A stretch of 64,000 nt of DNA, taken from Membranipora membranacea (lineage: Eukaryota; Bryozoa; Gymnolaemata; Cheilostomatida; Membraniporidae). The notes under the pieces were generated by a model. That model was not told where the DNA came from and searched no databases. It saw only the letters and a list, made by a program, of their open reading frames with translations. The stretch lies in assembly GCA_914767715.1 (NCBI GenBank), contig OU612070.1, positions 4,231,501 through 4,295,500 on the forward strand, in the 5' to 3' direction. This document shows, in pieces, positions 22,601 to 35,957 of this stretch. Numbering within the stretch: the stretch's first letter is position 1; every line of letters begins with the position of its first letter. Both the position numbers and the translations under genes were made by a program.

Positions 22601-23830
22601 AACTATCACTTTTCTCGTTTAAAATCTCCCTATGATCAAAGGTTGGTGTTTCCCATAAAAATTATATTCAATATTCAAAGAAGGTGCGTTACCATTTTAA
22701 AAGGTAAAGAAATGCGTGGGGTAAATTAGTCATGTTTAGGTTTGGTTTCTTAGCAGAGGGCCTTTTCATATCCCACATCTTCATATTCATATAAGCTTGT
22801 CTGACAAACTTTACATACATACCTTTGTATGGGCATCACAGCACTTTTTGTCACAGTCTATACAGTATGTTGTGGCTTTGGACTGATTCTCACAGACATC
22901 ACAGTGATCATATATAGATTCGGTTGGCGTTGGCGGCGGTATATTTTGGTGGACGGTTGTGTTGATGGAAACTTTCGGTAGCAGGTCTAAACTTTCTATT
23001 CTTATTTCTTTGCTTGATTTAAGGAGAGGAGAGTATGAGAAACTTGTTGAGAATAAGTTAAATCAATAATCATATTTCATAGTAGATATTGTGCAGTATA
23101 AGTTGGATCAACATTATCACCATGAGATGTTATTTATTTTGCAGCAAATTCAAAGGAGAAAAAATCAAACATCCCAAGTCCAATATGTACAACTACATTT
23201 AGAACAAATATTATGTAAATATTACACTTATTACACATTATCGCTCTAGCTCTAGGTTGATTGCAAAGGGTTAGTGTGACTGCAAAATGACATCTAGACT
23301 AGAATCTGCATAGCATAATCTTCAAATTTAGCCCTCTCTGACATCTTTGGCACCTTCTCAATCTGAGTGTTGTAGATGCAACATCCTGGAAACTACCTGT
23401 GTTGATGATGGAAGTGAGCTCCTTATGGTTAACCCTAGCATGCCCGCCCTTACCCTGTACAAGGGTGCGCTAAATACATGTGATGAGATGTATATTTCCT
23501 ATTGTTATCATAATATTCATTGGCCCTGAAAAGCATATAAAGCTCATAATATTATAATTTTATTATTATCTCAAAAATTCTAGTTTTACATACAGGAGGA
23601 TGGTCATCAACATCAAAACTGCTAAATGTGCTAATTTCAACTAACCTGCATGCTCGGCATTCTAGTGCATCTAACTTCCAGTCATTCTGCAGACAACCCA
23701 GACAAACAATATGATTACAGGGCAGCTGTCTGGGATCTGTCATCTCATTCAGCTCCTGAAAACAGTAAAGGCATCTTCTCTGTCCATCACCGGCAGAGCT
23801 TTCACTAGACTCTTCCGATGCCCCTTCCAT
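19222..23830 (-). CDS. TRIM-type RING/B-box protein with beta-propeller-like C-terminus
   Basis: It is a likely E3 ubiquitin ligase of the TRIM family. Seven exons join in phase: 23830-23646, 23012-22823, 22426-22228, 21583-21384, 21149-20870, 20218-19508 and 19367-19222, giving 636 residues. A second in-frame ATG at 23875 is possible. The RING (C3HC4) spans residues 20-61 (CLYC, CNHIVCLGC, CRAC). B-box 1 runs from about 99 to 135, ending in the usual FFRESHKTL; B-box 2 starts at about 155 (CKHH) and ends near 178. A coiled coil follows over about 195-350 (LEKKTWQKVDKLAED). Residues 352-636 look like NHL-type blades, for example SVAFDSDGNLLVLD, without a filamin domain. Such C-termini usually bind substrate or RNA. 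All zinc ligands needed for RING function appear present. The 3' end is duplicated at 3536-3978. Confidence 0.9.
20276..20310 (+). repeat. (TTAAA)n microsatellite
   Basis: Seven perfect units of TTAAA lie in the fifth intron of the TRIM gene, about 60 bp upstream of exon 6. There is no sign of function. Confidence 0.95.
21826..22034. mobile_element. Foldback (MITE-like) element in TRIM intron 3
   Basis: The arms are 21826-21880 and 21980-22034. The left arm contains ATGCTGACAGCAGCCTCAG and the right its reverse complement, flanked by CCATTGTTA / TAACAATAG and GACAGCGGTTT / AACCGCTGC. About 100 bp separate the arms. No transposase is encoded, so it would be a non-autonomous DNA element or foldback repeat. 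Confidence 0.8.
23347..23510 (+). mobile_element. Remnant of the same SINE family as 31894
   Basis: The segment CTTCTCAATCTGAG at about 23352 and the block CCCTTACCCTGTACAAGGG with following GTGCGCTAA (about 23449-23472) align in order with 31927-32042. The tRNA-like 5' portion is missing or too diverged to see. It lies in the first intron of the TRIM gene, antisense to it. Confidence 0.7.
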
Positions 23831-24059
23831 TTCTACAGTAGTAACAGTGTCTATGGCAATGTCTATGTAAAACATGTTGATCTTCAAATTTATAAATATA
23901 CTATGGCCTGCAAATGGATGAGACACATAGGGTTCTGTTATTGTTAAACACTGAGTTGAGTTGAGTTTGAGTTTAGTTTATTTGTACATTCATAATTATC
24001 TTTTGAAGTGGGGTAGCATCAATGATAGTACTTGAATGTTTACACTAAAAATTATGTCC

Positions 24060-26935
24060 AGAGTTATAGTAATTCATATGAAAAGTAAAAAAAACTGTTA
24101 TTCCTCTTCTCTGTCCTTGCTTTTCTTGGGCCTAAAAACAGTATGGCATCTAGAGGATCTCCTGGAATTATTAAAAATGATCCTATCATGTCCCGGATGT
24201 GCACAGCTGTTGGCCATCTTACTAAAATGCGTGGTAGATTGACGTATAATATAGTCATCAAGTGAGATCAGATCAAGCATATCCAGCCTGTCACAATATT
24301 GCGCATGAGGGGAAATAATTCGGGTGGCAGTGTCTTGAACATGCTCTAGCTTCGATTTGGTAGTGTCTGATAAAAATCGATAAAAAACTGGCGCACCATA
24401 ACAGAGAACTGATCTATGTTTGCACAGTAAAAATTACATAAGCCAGTTGAGGACATTCCCAATTTTTTGAGTTGTCTCATTAAAAATAACTTAGAGTTGC
24501 ATCTTTTGATTATAGTATTAACATGTGGAATAAAAGTCAGGTGGTCATCAATGTAGATGCCTAAAAACTTCATCACCTGGGAGGGATTGATGCTACTATT
24601 TTCATAAAATACTGGATTTCGGTGTTCTTAAAAATAATTCAAATAAAAATTCATAATGACAGTCTTGACAGTCATTTAGGAGCATATGATTGTGATGCTG
24701 ACCATAGAGCAGTCTGTTGAATGGCTGGTACAATTGATTGACTGTCAGGGTTGCTAACTCTTAAATAGAAAGTGCTATCATCTGCATATTTGACAGTTTT
24801 GAACACGGGAACTAGGAGATCGTTAATGTATATAAGCCACAATATTGGCCCAAGTTTTGTGCCCTGTGGAGCTCCAACATTGATGTCAATGTATTCGGAA
24901 GTGGAGCTGTTGAATTTCACCCACTGCTTGCGTCTTTTCAGGAAGTCTGCGATGAGTCTGATAATCTGAGGGTGGAAGTTGTGGTTGTTCATTTTCTTCA
25001 GTACTATGGATGGTTGCAGCCGATCAAAGGCTTTGGAAAAGTCCAATGACGCTAGCTGGATATACTTGGTTTGGAGTTTGTCGAGATCTGCCGTTATGTC
25101 ATCAACAAGCTGGATTATTGCATCAATGGATGCATAGTATTCAACCATATATAGTATTCAACCATTTCCATATATATATAGTATTCAACCATCCATAGTA
25201 TTCAACCATATATTATCTACTTGACCAACATCATTGATGGTATTAATTCCTTTCTGTTTCTCTTTTTTTGTTTTAAAATTTTTTTTTTCTGGCACTGAGT
25301 GCAAAACATTTCGAATGAGATGACTTTGGTTGCCAATAAAAGTATATATAATGGTGCCTACTTTCTCCTGATATGCTTACTGTGTTGGCTCAATTATTTC
25401 CTGCAGTTTGCCTCGCATTTTGTTGATCATAATTTGTTCGGCCAGTTTTCCGAATGGAATAACAAGGATATAGGCCGATAATCTTTGTATTGGCTAGGCT
25501 GTTTGGTTTTAGGCAGTGGTTTTACTTCTGCACTATTCCAGATATCCGGATACTCCCCACAGTCTAGCATAGTGTTGATTAGGTGATGTACCGGTATACA
25601 CAGGTCTTCACGTCCGTCTTTTGACACCAAGGATGGAAAATCTAGAGTGTTACATGCCTTGGTATGGTCGATTTTTCTGAGCAGCATTTTTATCTCACCC
25701 AGACTGATGTGTTGTAGAGGAGTATATGACGAGGGTGTGTCAGGTAGGGATTCTTGTCTTGCTTCTCCCCCAACGCTCTTGAAGTATGTATTGAGGTTTT
25801 TGGCTACATCACAGTCAGATAGGCATTTATCTTCTATGACTGCTGTTGAATTGGTTGAATGGCTGTTTTGGTTGTTGGTTGTGAGTTTTTTTACAGTTGT
25901 TGCCAACCACTTTTTAGCATTTTTGTTGTCATTCAGCTGTTTGCTTACAAACTTCCTCTTGCTAGTTCTAATCATTTGCTGAACCGTCGACTTGAGCTGC
26001 TTTTAACCAGAACTGCCTTTGTTGTATGCTTTGTCCCTGGCTACAATGGTTTTCTCGATGTCTGCAGTTATCCAGGGCGGCTTGTCCTGTCGCTGTTTTT
26101 TAATCTGGTACGGACAATGTTTATTAAGGAGCTGATCGATATATTCGTGCAGATTAACAGCCTGTTGGTGAACATTTTGCGAGTTGAGAACATTACTCCA
26201 ATCATGTTGTGCTAATGATACCAAAAACTCATTCTTGCGACCTGGAGTGATGAGGCGTTTTTTTACTGGGATGTAATAGTTGCGTATTGCTGGCTGTCCT
26301 TTCACGAGTACACAGCAGTGATCATTGTCGCCAAGTGGAGATAATTTTTCAGCTGCATTGTATTCCTCTACATCGGTTAACACAAGGTCTAGTTTGTTGT
26401 TTTCTTGAGAAGGGAAATTAACCAGGTCATGTAGGTTGAACTGTTCCAATAGATCTTCTACAGGTAATTTATTAAAATCACCAGTTATGAGGAATTTTGA
26501 CGCTGGGTACTTCTTATTCTATTTCAATAGTGTAGTCGACAGGTAGTGTTGTGTTTTTGACTGCTCAGCATAAGGTGGATGGTACAAACAGCAGTTTATG
26601 TTTTGAACGGCAGGAATGCTCTGTGAAGTTTTCTTAGCACTCGGTGCAGGTATTGGATCTGGTGTCGATTTTTGAGTGATGTGTCTAGTTTTATGTTTGC
26701 CAGCTTTGCAGCCTCGCTTAGTTTTCTTTGAGTGTAATCCATTCCTAGTTGTTGTGTATTGTCGGCTGTTAGTGGCTAATCCCTTAATTGCACTAGTTTG
26801 AGATATAATGTCTAAGATCTGTTTGTTGGTAATTTGAAATCCATTGCTGTTGCAGTTTTTTAAGTTGAGTATATCTGCTCTGTTATAGCTAGTTCGTTTA
26901 TCCGACATATATGAGTGGATCGGCAGCATCAATAT
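24060..26935 (-). pseudogene. Decayed APE-type LINE (CR1/L2-like)
   Basis: Pieces of one ORF lie in order on the minus strand. First is a basic region (KKTKRGCKAGKH, about 26720), then the end of an apurinic-type endonuclease with LITGDFN near 26490 and GDNDHCCVLV near 26320. Next comes the reverse transcriptase with RPISLL near 25460, LDFSKAFDRL near 25040, GAPQGTKLGPILW near 24860 and YADD near 24780. The post-polymerase region ends with LEHVQDTATRI near 24330. Breaks include an in-frame TAG near 26521, missing endonuclease sequence, a repeat insertion at 25140-25205 and frame changes near 25430 and 24660. It cannot make a working protein. Assignment to the CR1/L2 group rests on motif wording only. 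Confidence 0.88.
25140..25205 (+). repeat. Tandem AGTATTCAACCAT units inside the LINE
   Basis: There are four copies of AGTATTCAACCAT, separated by short TA-rich spacers. They interrupt the LINE reading frame just upstream of the piece beginning at 25148, so the expansion occurred in the dead copy. Confidence 0.85.
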
Positions 26936-29900
26936 CTATTCGCACTTATGTTTTCAGAGTTATAGTCCAAGATTTTAGCAGCGTAATCAACTAAATGCAC
27001 AGAACACCAGTTAAGTGCAGCCTACCCCGGCGCAAACTAACTAACTATCTACCACTGGTCTAACTACCACCAGAGGTCCCAGCGACTGACCATGTAGGGA
27101 CCAATAGCCATTATCTGTGTTAAACATGTTTGCAATAGTGGATTAGTAGGAGCTAGCGTGATCAACTGTTTTGATTTAGGAGATGGTGAGTTGTGGCAAT
27201 CATTTGCAGGCTTGCTTCTTACTGCGAGGCCAGGAGTCGTTGGTTTGCCTTCCTATCGAATCCCTAGGTGTCCGTTATTAATGCTTCAATGATAAAACAA
27301 ATTGAAAAAAGATATTTTCTCTATTTTCAAATATTAGTTATTTCGCACAGGATAAATCCTATTTACTATTTCAATTTTCCCCGAATATCCATGAGAACTC
27401 CTTGGCTGAGTTGAAATTGAGGTGGCCACTCAAGAATTAAAACAATTAATTTTATATAAATAACACCTAGTTTACGGTACGGATACAATTTACAAAGTTT
27501 TGCTGTTCTTTGAAAGCCAAAATGACATGACAGTCCATGGAGAATGAGATTCCAATACTTTGATTTCACCGTAACCGAAGAGTATTTTTATCGTTTTATC
27601 GTCTCATATATGGTCACAAGTCATGAGATTCGAACGGAATCAGGACTAACATCAATAGGTATTTGATATACAAGTATCATTTAAATGAGAAATAAGACAC
27701 TTAAAGCATCCCATATTAACCCAATGGGAGTCAAACCAACGACCCCTGACCTAGCAATAACAAGAGAACTCGCAATGATTGCTACCTCTCACATCTCCTA
27801 TATACACAGAGAAAAATAAGGGAGTGAATCGCAACGATATTTGACCTTTTTTAAGAGTTATTTTGGGAGCGTTAGTGGCTGTTACTTTAAGGGTTAAACA
27901 TGGTTGATTTCAGAGTTAATTTTGCGCTGGCACTGAAGCTAAAGAAGTACCCATTGTTCTGTTTAAGTAGGAGCATGATCCACCCAATAAATGGTTCAAT
28001 CCAGAGTAATCTGTTGATAGTGTTTTTAAAGGGTGATTGCAACTGTATGACCAGCCAGCAGAGTAATTTGAGGTTGTCATCAGCTGGGTTTCAATACCTA
28101 GAAATTATCAACTAACAGCATGGTAGGGGACAAATATTACTGCATACTGCACTTTTAGCTGGCCATCTTGCTGCGGGATGTTCATACGCACTGAGTGTCA
28201 TTCATCAGTTTCAGCTAACTGGCTGGCCTCCTAGTGTATGGCTATGTGTTATGACTTCTTGTAGTAAAAATTCTATGGTCCACCTTCACCAAGAATGGGT
28301 TTCAAATTGTGTCCAACTGGTTACTTTACAAATTTGATTGTGTTAAATCTGACGAGTATACCACTGCCTTTGAGTATGCTAACTGGCAGGTTAGTCTATA
28401 TTTTTTGTTCTTGTAAGACAATCATTTCTATTTGAAATATTATATAATCAAAGCTGGTTTCTTAACGAGGGAAACAATTCCTACTCAATTAAAATTTGTT
28501 CAAAAGTTTGATAATTATAGGATTAAGAGTGTTTATAATTTGGTTCACTTAACACATAGGCTTTTGTTTACCGAAATCTCATGTCAACTAGATCATAATT
28601 GGTGGGGATTACCTTGGGTACACTCAAGAATTAATCCTTGGTACTTTACCAATGACAGTGACTAGAACTTAAAATCAGTGGTAGTACAGGTGACTAGCAA
28701 AAATAAAGGCCAGGTTATGCAATCAATGAAATTTTGAATTGACTTTCACAACATCATGAGTGCAACACATTACTTAAATCAGTCAATAGTTTATTGGTGT
28801 GGCCCATTTTTAGCAAAACACAGTATATCACATGGTTAAAAGCAGTCAAACACCATCATTTACATTATCATTTGTTTCACATGTTCAATGCGCTAGCTAG
28901 GTTGATGATCAATTATTCAATCAATCAAATGTTTATATGACTGCTCTATGTCATTTAGGTTACTCTGATTTTACGCTGTTCCAGCAAATAAGCAGTTTTC
29001 ACTCTTTTTTTACACAGCGATGAGTTTACTCTTATTGTAACAGCATTGTGAGCAAAATATGCGCTTATATCAACTGAAGTTTGCACTGCTCTGATTTCAC
29101 CGACAATTAAGTTGTTTTTCACCCCATTATTTTTCTCTGTGTAGAAACAGTTGATCGGCGCTAATAAGCGAGCCGCTATTTACTATTCTGGGTCATTCGC
29201 TCCCATTGCATATGTTCGTATCCACCAGTGCATGCATACCTGTTTAACGTGATATATCGCCTTTTTAGTTTCTCAGGAACTACTTCTGTCCAATTTCAAA
29301 AATCCTCTCACTGTCACGTCACTAATAGTCTGAAAAAAGTTTCATATTGTAATTTTGTTTAAAACACATGTTTCTAACTTAAATTGTACATTAACTGAAA
29401 TTTATTAAAAACATATTGGCAGCAATAGGCAAAATGATGCAGTAAATTACTTAATGCAAAAGTGTGATGAAAATCTAAGCAGTATTACATGCAAAGCACA
29501 TTGTGCACAACAATAGATCACCTACTTTGGGTGATTGTTGAGCATTGAGAAAGAAATGTTTATGCTCATAACTTCACTACTACCGAATTTATCATCAAAC
29601 GCCACGATCAAAACCTCGGAGATACTCACTGGTTTAATGGAAGCCGGTGTGTATAACATGTTGAATAACCTAACATCCAAATATCTCAAGATGTGAATCT
29701 ATAATTAACAAGTCAAAAATCCAAAAGTCTGCAAGCATTAGTGTTGTATCGAGCCAGCAAAAATGAAAATGAGCCGCGTGAAAAGGATTTACATTACGAC
29801 TTCAAAAGTTGATATCCTACACTGTCATGGTTTTACATCTAGGAAATTGCTTCTATGTCTACACTGAATTATTGAGTCATTGTTGTTGAATTATTATTAT

Positions 29901-30340
29901 TATGATATTTAACAATATCGAACCACAAAATGATAAGCCCATTATCCAGACAGGACATAACTACATACATAGTATGAAGTTGAGACTAGTGATGGCAAAT
30001 TGTCAGAGACCGAGACAGCATGAAAATCCGAGAGGAGACCGTGACGAGACCGAGACATACCGATGCCGATAAAACATTCTTCAGATATCACAATTTAAAA
30101 TAATGATGGATATTCATCCACTAATCACTAGTGCAATTAACTAATAGTACATGTTAAGCTTGATTCATTTGTAATATATCATCTAGACATAATGAACTAT
30201 GTTGAGACCAAGTTTCATCAAATTCTGTCAAGTATTTATCAAATTATAGATGTCTGAAGAAAGCTTTATGTAGTGTTGCAAGCGATCATAATAATCACAG
30301 CAAAAGCAGAAATAATAGCTATGTTTTGTTATTGTATAGT
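26936..30340. other. Gene-poor interval
   Basis: No exon, RNA gene or recognised element was found. Open frames (27366-27569, 27900-28115, 28432-28665) are short and lack family features or good splice context. A GAGACCG-rich patch lies at 30007-30060; ACTAGTGATGG at about 29986 is inverted as CCATCACTAGT near 30428, hinting at a repeat spanning the two. Confidence 0.5.
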
Positions 30341-30344
30341 CTCT

Positions 30345-30420
30345 CCATAGCTAGTGGTAGTGGTTAAGATCGTGGACTGTTGGTCAAAAGATCTCAGGTT
30401 CAGCCCAGGTGTAGGCAGTA
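30345..30420 (+). mobile_element. tRNA-like SINE head
   Basis: CTAGTGGTAGTGGTTAAGATC at 30350-30371 resembles an A box and GGTTCAGCCCAGG at about 30397 a B box, with tRNA-like spacing. The following sequence contains repeated TGACTTGACCC units to about 30525. It is not a plausible tRNA because the acceptor arms do not pair. Confidence 0.6.
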
Positions 30421-30878
30421 TTTTGACCATCACTAGTTGAGAACCTCTGACTTGACTTGACCCTAACATGACCCGACCACAGAAACCCGAAACCGACCCC
30501 TTGACTTGACCCTGAATACAACACTAGCAAGCATGACACACTAATATCATGTTGTTGCCATTGGGATTCAATTGTACATAGTTGTTATGAAACATACTTT
30601 ACCTGGGCTTCAAGCCTGCAAGTCAGCTGGTTTTGTCGGATCAATTTCAACCAAAATCTGCATGATCATATAATGAGTCTTGCCAGGTGCTGCAGCGAAA
30701 TTTCTATCCAATACTGATTGTATTCAATGCACCGACCAGTTTTGAAAGCCTGCTATCGAGGATATCATCACTTACTTTGTGGTCTTTTGTAAAGGCTTTT
30801 GTTTCGGCTTTTTTTAAAGCTTTATTGTAGGCATTTGTAAAGTCGTTTGTATAGGCTTTTAAATAGGCTTAACAATTA

Positions 30879-31890
30879 TTGCATAATGTGTTAGAGCAGC
30901 ATCGTATACAATGGCCCAACATACCACCTGATAACTTAATTTGTAATGCACCCTTTCCCCTCCACTCTTTAAGTAAGTCAGACAGCTTCTCTGCATTTCT
31001 TCTACTTGTTGGTTCTCCTAAGCTTTTGAAGGTACAGCATTTCTCAGGTGGCAGGCAGTCAATGCATTATATCAGACCGCCTCAAATTGGCAGGGGTAAC
31101 TATCCCTTCTTTGATAGCCAATAGGCAATCACAGCCAATTGATTTATTTCGAGTGGCAATTTTGAATAGATAGAGGACCCACGTAAAGGCACCAAGAACC
31201 CAAGTCATTACTTGGATACGGAATGGATGCTAAGAGAAGAGGATGAGAACAAATCCCATTGGCCTAGTGGAAGCGTGAGTATGTGTGTTCAATGATAGTG
31301 AAATTGCAAGCACCAGGATCCATGCCATACCAAAAAACTAGAATAAAAAACAAAACGAATACTTAGATGGAGATACCAATCAACACTTAAGTTATAAGCA
31401 CTCTAGCAGCAATAAACTAGCTAGCAGAGGTGTGATTGCACCTTTAGCCTTAAGTTAAGAGCTCAATAACTCACTTGACCCTGTGTTAAAATCCACTGGT
31501 ACACAGATTCATTCATAAATAAATTAAATCTCCTTGCCGACATATAGTCCTACCTGTTCTGGAACAGCAATGTTAAAGCCGCAGACTTGAATTCAGTGTA
31601 CTCCTTGAGTAAGCAATGTCCCTTTCATTCCAACATTGTTTGTACTTTATCAAGAATGTCAATGTTATTAAAAAGTGTGAAATAGACTCAGTGTAAAGTA
31701 AATGAACATTAGTAAACAGAACTTTCCAAATAAAGAAGTATAACAAAGTTATATGCACCTGGTAAATAAGGGGACAACTCCTAGAGAAGTGATGGAAATA
31801 AGCCGTTATATGATCTCCATTGACACTCTGAGCAGCAGAACCAGTCTGGAAGGCTTCCAGACTGCAGGGCATATTTTGCTTACATATTTT
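30879..31890. other. Non-coding interval
   Basis: Just upstream, at about 30775-30870, there are repeated variants of a TAAAGGCTTTTGT-like unit. I see no gene in this stretch; the open frames at 30879-31124 and 31573-31872 show no conserved motif. Confidence 0.4.
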
Positions 31891-31893
31891 GCT

Positions 31894-32190
31894 GGCAGGG
31901 TGGTGTTGTGGTTAGGATTCGAACTTCTCAATCTGAGAGTTGCAGGTTCGAATCCCGGTCGCTACCCATTCTGCTGAAGGAGGTGAGCGCTCCGATCAAT
32001 GGCCTAGCTTGCCCACCCTTACATTGTACAAGGGTGCGCTAATTGGATGAGTCGTATCATGTATCATCAATCTTGTGCTTCATGTATCTTATGTATCTTG
32101 TATCATGTATCATCGATCTTATATGTATCTGTATCTGTATCATTATATTCATGTAAAGTTTGCTGGAGAGCAGCTAATATAAAAAGTGAT
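31894..32190 (+). mobile_element. tRNA-derived SINE with variable TGTATC tail
   Basis: The head has a tRNA layout: GGTGTTGTGGTTAGGATTC near 31902 (A box) and GGTTCGAATCCCGG near 31948 (B box). The body includes CCCTTACATTGTACAAGGG near 32018, itself a hairpin. The tail is a run of TATCATG, TATCTT and TGTATC units (about 32055-32145). A diverged relative is at 23347-23510, so this family has more than one copy in the locus. Confidence 0.78.
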
Positions 32191-35100
32191 TACTGATTAC
32201 ATTACTTATAATTCATACATTCCAATGACTGTTGCTCTGAGAAGCTATCTCTTTGGCAGACGGACTCCGGAGCAGTAGTTTGAAATTCGGTAGCGGTAGT
32301 GTCAGTACCACAAATAGGAAATATAGTGCAACTGAGGTTCCCTAGATTCCAGATCGTACATATAGATGTTCAAGTGTCATCTGGGGTATATAGCAATCAC
32401 AAGAATAAACTGTAGGCATTGTAACGCAGATAAGATCCATCAAGGAAGTAATGTTGACAGATTAAGCTAACCTTATGTCATAAATTGCTTCTGCAAGAAA
32501 AATGTGAGTTTGCAATACCAAAATTTACCATAGAAGAATGAAATACCTAATGATAGACTAGGGAACAGATAACTATATGATGTGACCACAGTACGGTTTC
32601 ATATAACAACACCACGGTGGATGTAAAATAACGTCAGCAAAAAAGGCACCTATATGAAGGGCAAAATTCTGAATAAAGTTGACTTTTGACATGCCTAAAT
32701 AAACCTAGTTAGTAAAGGATGGCACTCATTATTTGTATACTCTTCATTTAAATATTCTTGATTTGAATATTATTGAAGTTGAATGGATGAAGAGTTGAAC
32801 TTGAAGAGGAATTTAAAGACTGATATATTGTGAGTATCATTTGAGTTGTATTATCATTAGAATTATTCAAGACAATAAAGCGTAACTCTAATGGAATAAC
32901 TGTAGTTGATTTCTATGAGAAAAGTTATTGGCGAATTAATTCAGGACAGTTGTTAGGTGATCAGGCGTTAGGTCAATTTTACTAACAGCTCTGAGTTCAG
33001 AGTATTTTTGGGAGGTTTAAGAATTATGATCTACTATGAGACACATAAATAAGCCGCAGTACTCATAGCGAATTGAATTTGTTAGAGGGGATTAATGTGA
33101 ACTAATGTGAAAGCAAGATATACTGGGGAGTACTAATATCACCTGGGGGATTAATTTGACTAAATTTTGGAATTATAGTTTTGAGCTTAGCTCTTGCGTT
33201 TGGATGGAGTAGGCCGCCCCTGACATAAAATAGATATCACTACTCTGTGAAACAAATAATTGAATCTAGAATTAAGTTGCACTTTAGAGTGACCGCAGAC
33301 TGATCCCTCCTATATTCAAGAGAAATTTGATGGAGTATTTAGTTGATTCAACACTTGGCTAAGAGGCTCTAAAGATAACCATATTGGGCTTCCAGGTACT
33401 ATACAGAGACCATACAGTTACTAAGAATAGAATAGAAATATAATAGAACAGAACAAACAAAAAATCGATCGCACCAGGGCACAACTTCTAATGGGTCCGA
33501 GAAAGGCCAGGCTCAATAACAGCTCCTGGAAAACCACTGTGTGGTAGTGGGAACTAGTTGTTTGTCACTAAGAACTATATTTTAAATATATCCTACTACT
33601 CACCTGAGTGCTAATCTTCCCAATTGGAACCACTTTTTAATACATTCCATTGATTTAGTCTTTCTCCTGTGTACAAGAAGGGGAACTCCAAGTAGTACTA
33701 CAAAACGTATAATAGGCAAACAAGTTAAGGTTGTGAAGTAAAAAACCGTGCAAACCATTATTAGACCCAAATTGAATTAGAACGTACATAACTGACCCCA
33801 AGTGAGGTTACCGGACTGTTCCTCTTAGCAGTTTATTCATTTTTTCCACTCTACATGTCTATGGACACGAATATCCACACTGAATACACCGGTTTATGCC
33901 TGCCTTACCTTTTTCAAAAGCAGACTGAGGGAAAGGAATAAGCACTCAGTCAAAATACAGGTGATACATATGATTATTGATGTTTCAATTATTATTTTTG
34001 ATTACGAACATGGTGTGCCCATAGAAGGAAATGAGTTGCTAGTTGGTAACTTGCTATCGCTGACCTGGGTTGAGTTATGCAGCCTCCGAGCTTCAAGTAT
34101 CACAATATCCTGTAAGATTTTTATGATGTTTTATTTTTCCAGAATTATGCAAAATGATAAGAAACCAACATTTGCAGTATAAAATGTAGATTAATCTACA
34201 TTGGATTGGAGATCACAGGGGATCCAGGCCTCCCCCTCTCCTGAAACACCAACATATTCGACAGATGTGTTGCATAGTGTGCAGTAAATTTATTAATAAA
34301 TACTATTGAAGAGAATAAGTTGCAATAATTGATTTTAGTTCTTATTGCGGTAAATGCAAAGTCATAATAAAAGCTGTGCATCTACTCAACCATCTGATGA
34401 AATGTAGATGAAGCTTTGCAAATATATTATATTTGGAAAGGGAAGAGTGCAATAAATCTAATAGCTGTTCCGACGTCATCAAACATCCAAAAAATTTTCT
34501 GTAATTTCTTTGGCACATTATTGAAAACATCTGTTCAGAATGATATTGTCTGTCAAATAAAAAGTGTAAAAAAAAAGTACCAAAACTTTATTTCAAATCT
34601 TCTTCACAATTGAGTGATTCAGATTCAGATTAAACAGAACAAAGATTGTAAATTTATTAAATTACTACATGCACAGAGCTATTTTATGCTATTTTTACAT
34701 GATTTTTCTCGACTTCATTAGGGGTTGGGTCGTTAGGTGGCTATTGGTTTTTCCTGATCATTGATGACCTAACTCTCACATCTGGTGGAAATACAGAAGA
34801 TATATATCAAAGAGGAATAAAAAAACAATATCTACTTAGAAGCAGGTAAATGACAAGGAATTGTGATGTGTTCAAGCTGAGTGAAAGTACAGTAAGCACC
34901 GTCTATAGATTTTACTATTTTATCATTTATAGCCATATATACTTTACAACTGAACCGAGAAATTTCCTGTACATTTGTAAATCAACTTAGTTTTAAGCTC
35001 TGTTCTATATCTTTCTTGACTATGCCACAAAGTATAAAGTACTAGTAGCAGTGGCACAAATTGTGATAATTATCCAATTAACTATGTGCTAACTACACCT

Positions 35101-35577
35101 TTAATTACTGTCGGAGTCAAAAAGACGCTCGCCTAGTGCTATCTGCAAAAATAACAAAAAATGGAGTAAGGACCGTTTCCGAATTTTTACTACCAATACA
35201 CAAGTGTTGGCAAAAGCTCTAACAAAATTTCAAATTATATACCGCACAAAATTGCATTGCATGCATACAATTTAGACACAAAAAGGCTAATGATCTCTGT
35301 TTGACAAAAGCGCCAGTTAGCACAATGTTGTGCTGGGCCAGCAAAGTGTTAATTATGTTATGAAATTTAATAATACAATATTTCTCGGTCATCAGAGATA
35401 TGTGGGGATGTTGCTTACTGATCACATTTACATTGTGGACAGAGCAGAGGTAGGTGGGTGTTTGTGAATGTGACCCTGTCTCTACAAACCATATCCAGAC
35501 ATGTTAACAATTCTTCCTTGTGATAATCACTTGGCCAAACAAAGGCGACTGATCGGCAGGACTTCAACCTTTGGCTG
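32191..35577. other. Gene-poor interval
   Basis: No gene was recognised over about 3.4 kb. Short open frames (33961-34182, 34196-34530, 35219-35425) lack known motifs and overlap each other on opposite strands. The sequence is AT-rich without tandem repeats of note, apart from a small AGAATAGAAT patch near 33425. Confidence 0.5.
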
Positions 35578-35586
35578 TATATAAAA
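35578..35586 (+). promoter_or_regulatory. TATA box of the 35958 receptor gene
   Basis: TATATAAAA lies about 90 bp upstream of a good splice donor (GT at 35666-35667). A strong acceptor (ATTGCAG ending at 35927) precedes the coding exon. The parsimonious model is a short non-coding first exon from about 35610 to 35665, one intron, then the exon starting at 35928. Confidence 0.5.
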
Positions 35587-35957
35587 TATTCGCTTCTGAG
35601 ATAAATGGCTCAGTTGTGCTATAATCGGATTGTGTAGAGCTGTCTTCAACGTTTACCCTGTACAAGTGAGAAAACCTGGTGGTGAGTGGCTTGGTGAAAA
35701 ATGCGATTTTTCTTTTACCCATACATTATCATCTTATAGTTTTAATTTGAATGATAGATCAACTTTTTGCATTGTTGATGAATTGAATGAATTGGGGTGT
35801 GGTTAGTAGAAGATGATTGAAACTCATGATATTTGTGTTAACTGCTGTCCAGAATCTATTAAATTAGCCGAAGCAAATGTTAGTTATTGATTCATCGTCA
35901 TATAAAAGTTCTAATCACTGATTGCAGGGAGAATACAAAGGAGAAGGGAAGAGAAGT

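Noticed and set aside
31894-31970. Functional tRNA gene
   Set aside because: tRNA-like order, but it is followed by a SINE body and a repeated tail, and a relative exists at 23347.
35922-35957. Earlier start for the receptor at 35922
   Set aside because: The codon is not ATG and it overlaps the splice acceptor ending at 35927; the ATG at 35958 is the first in the exon.
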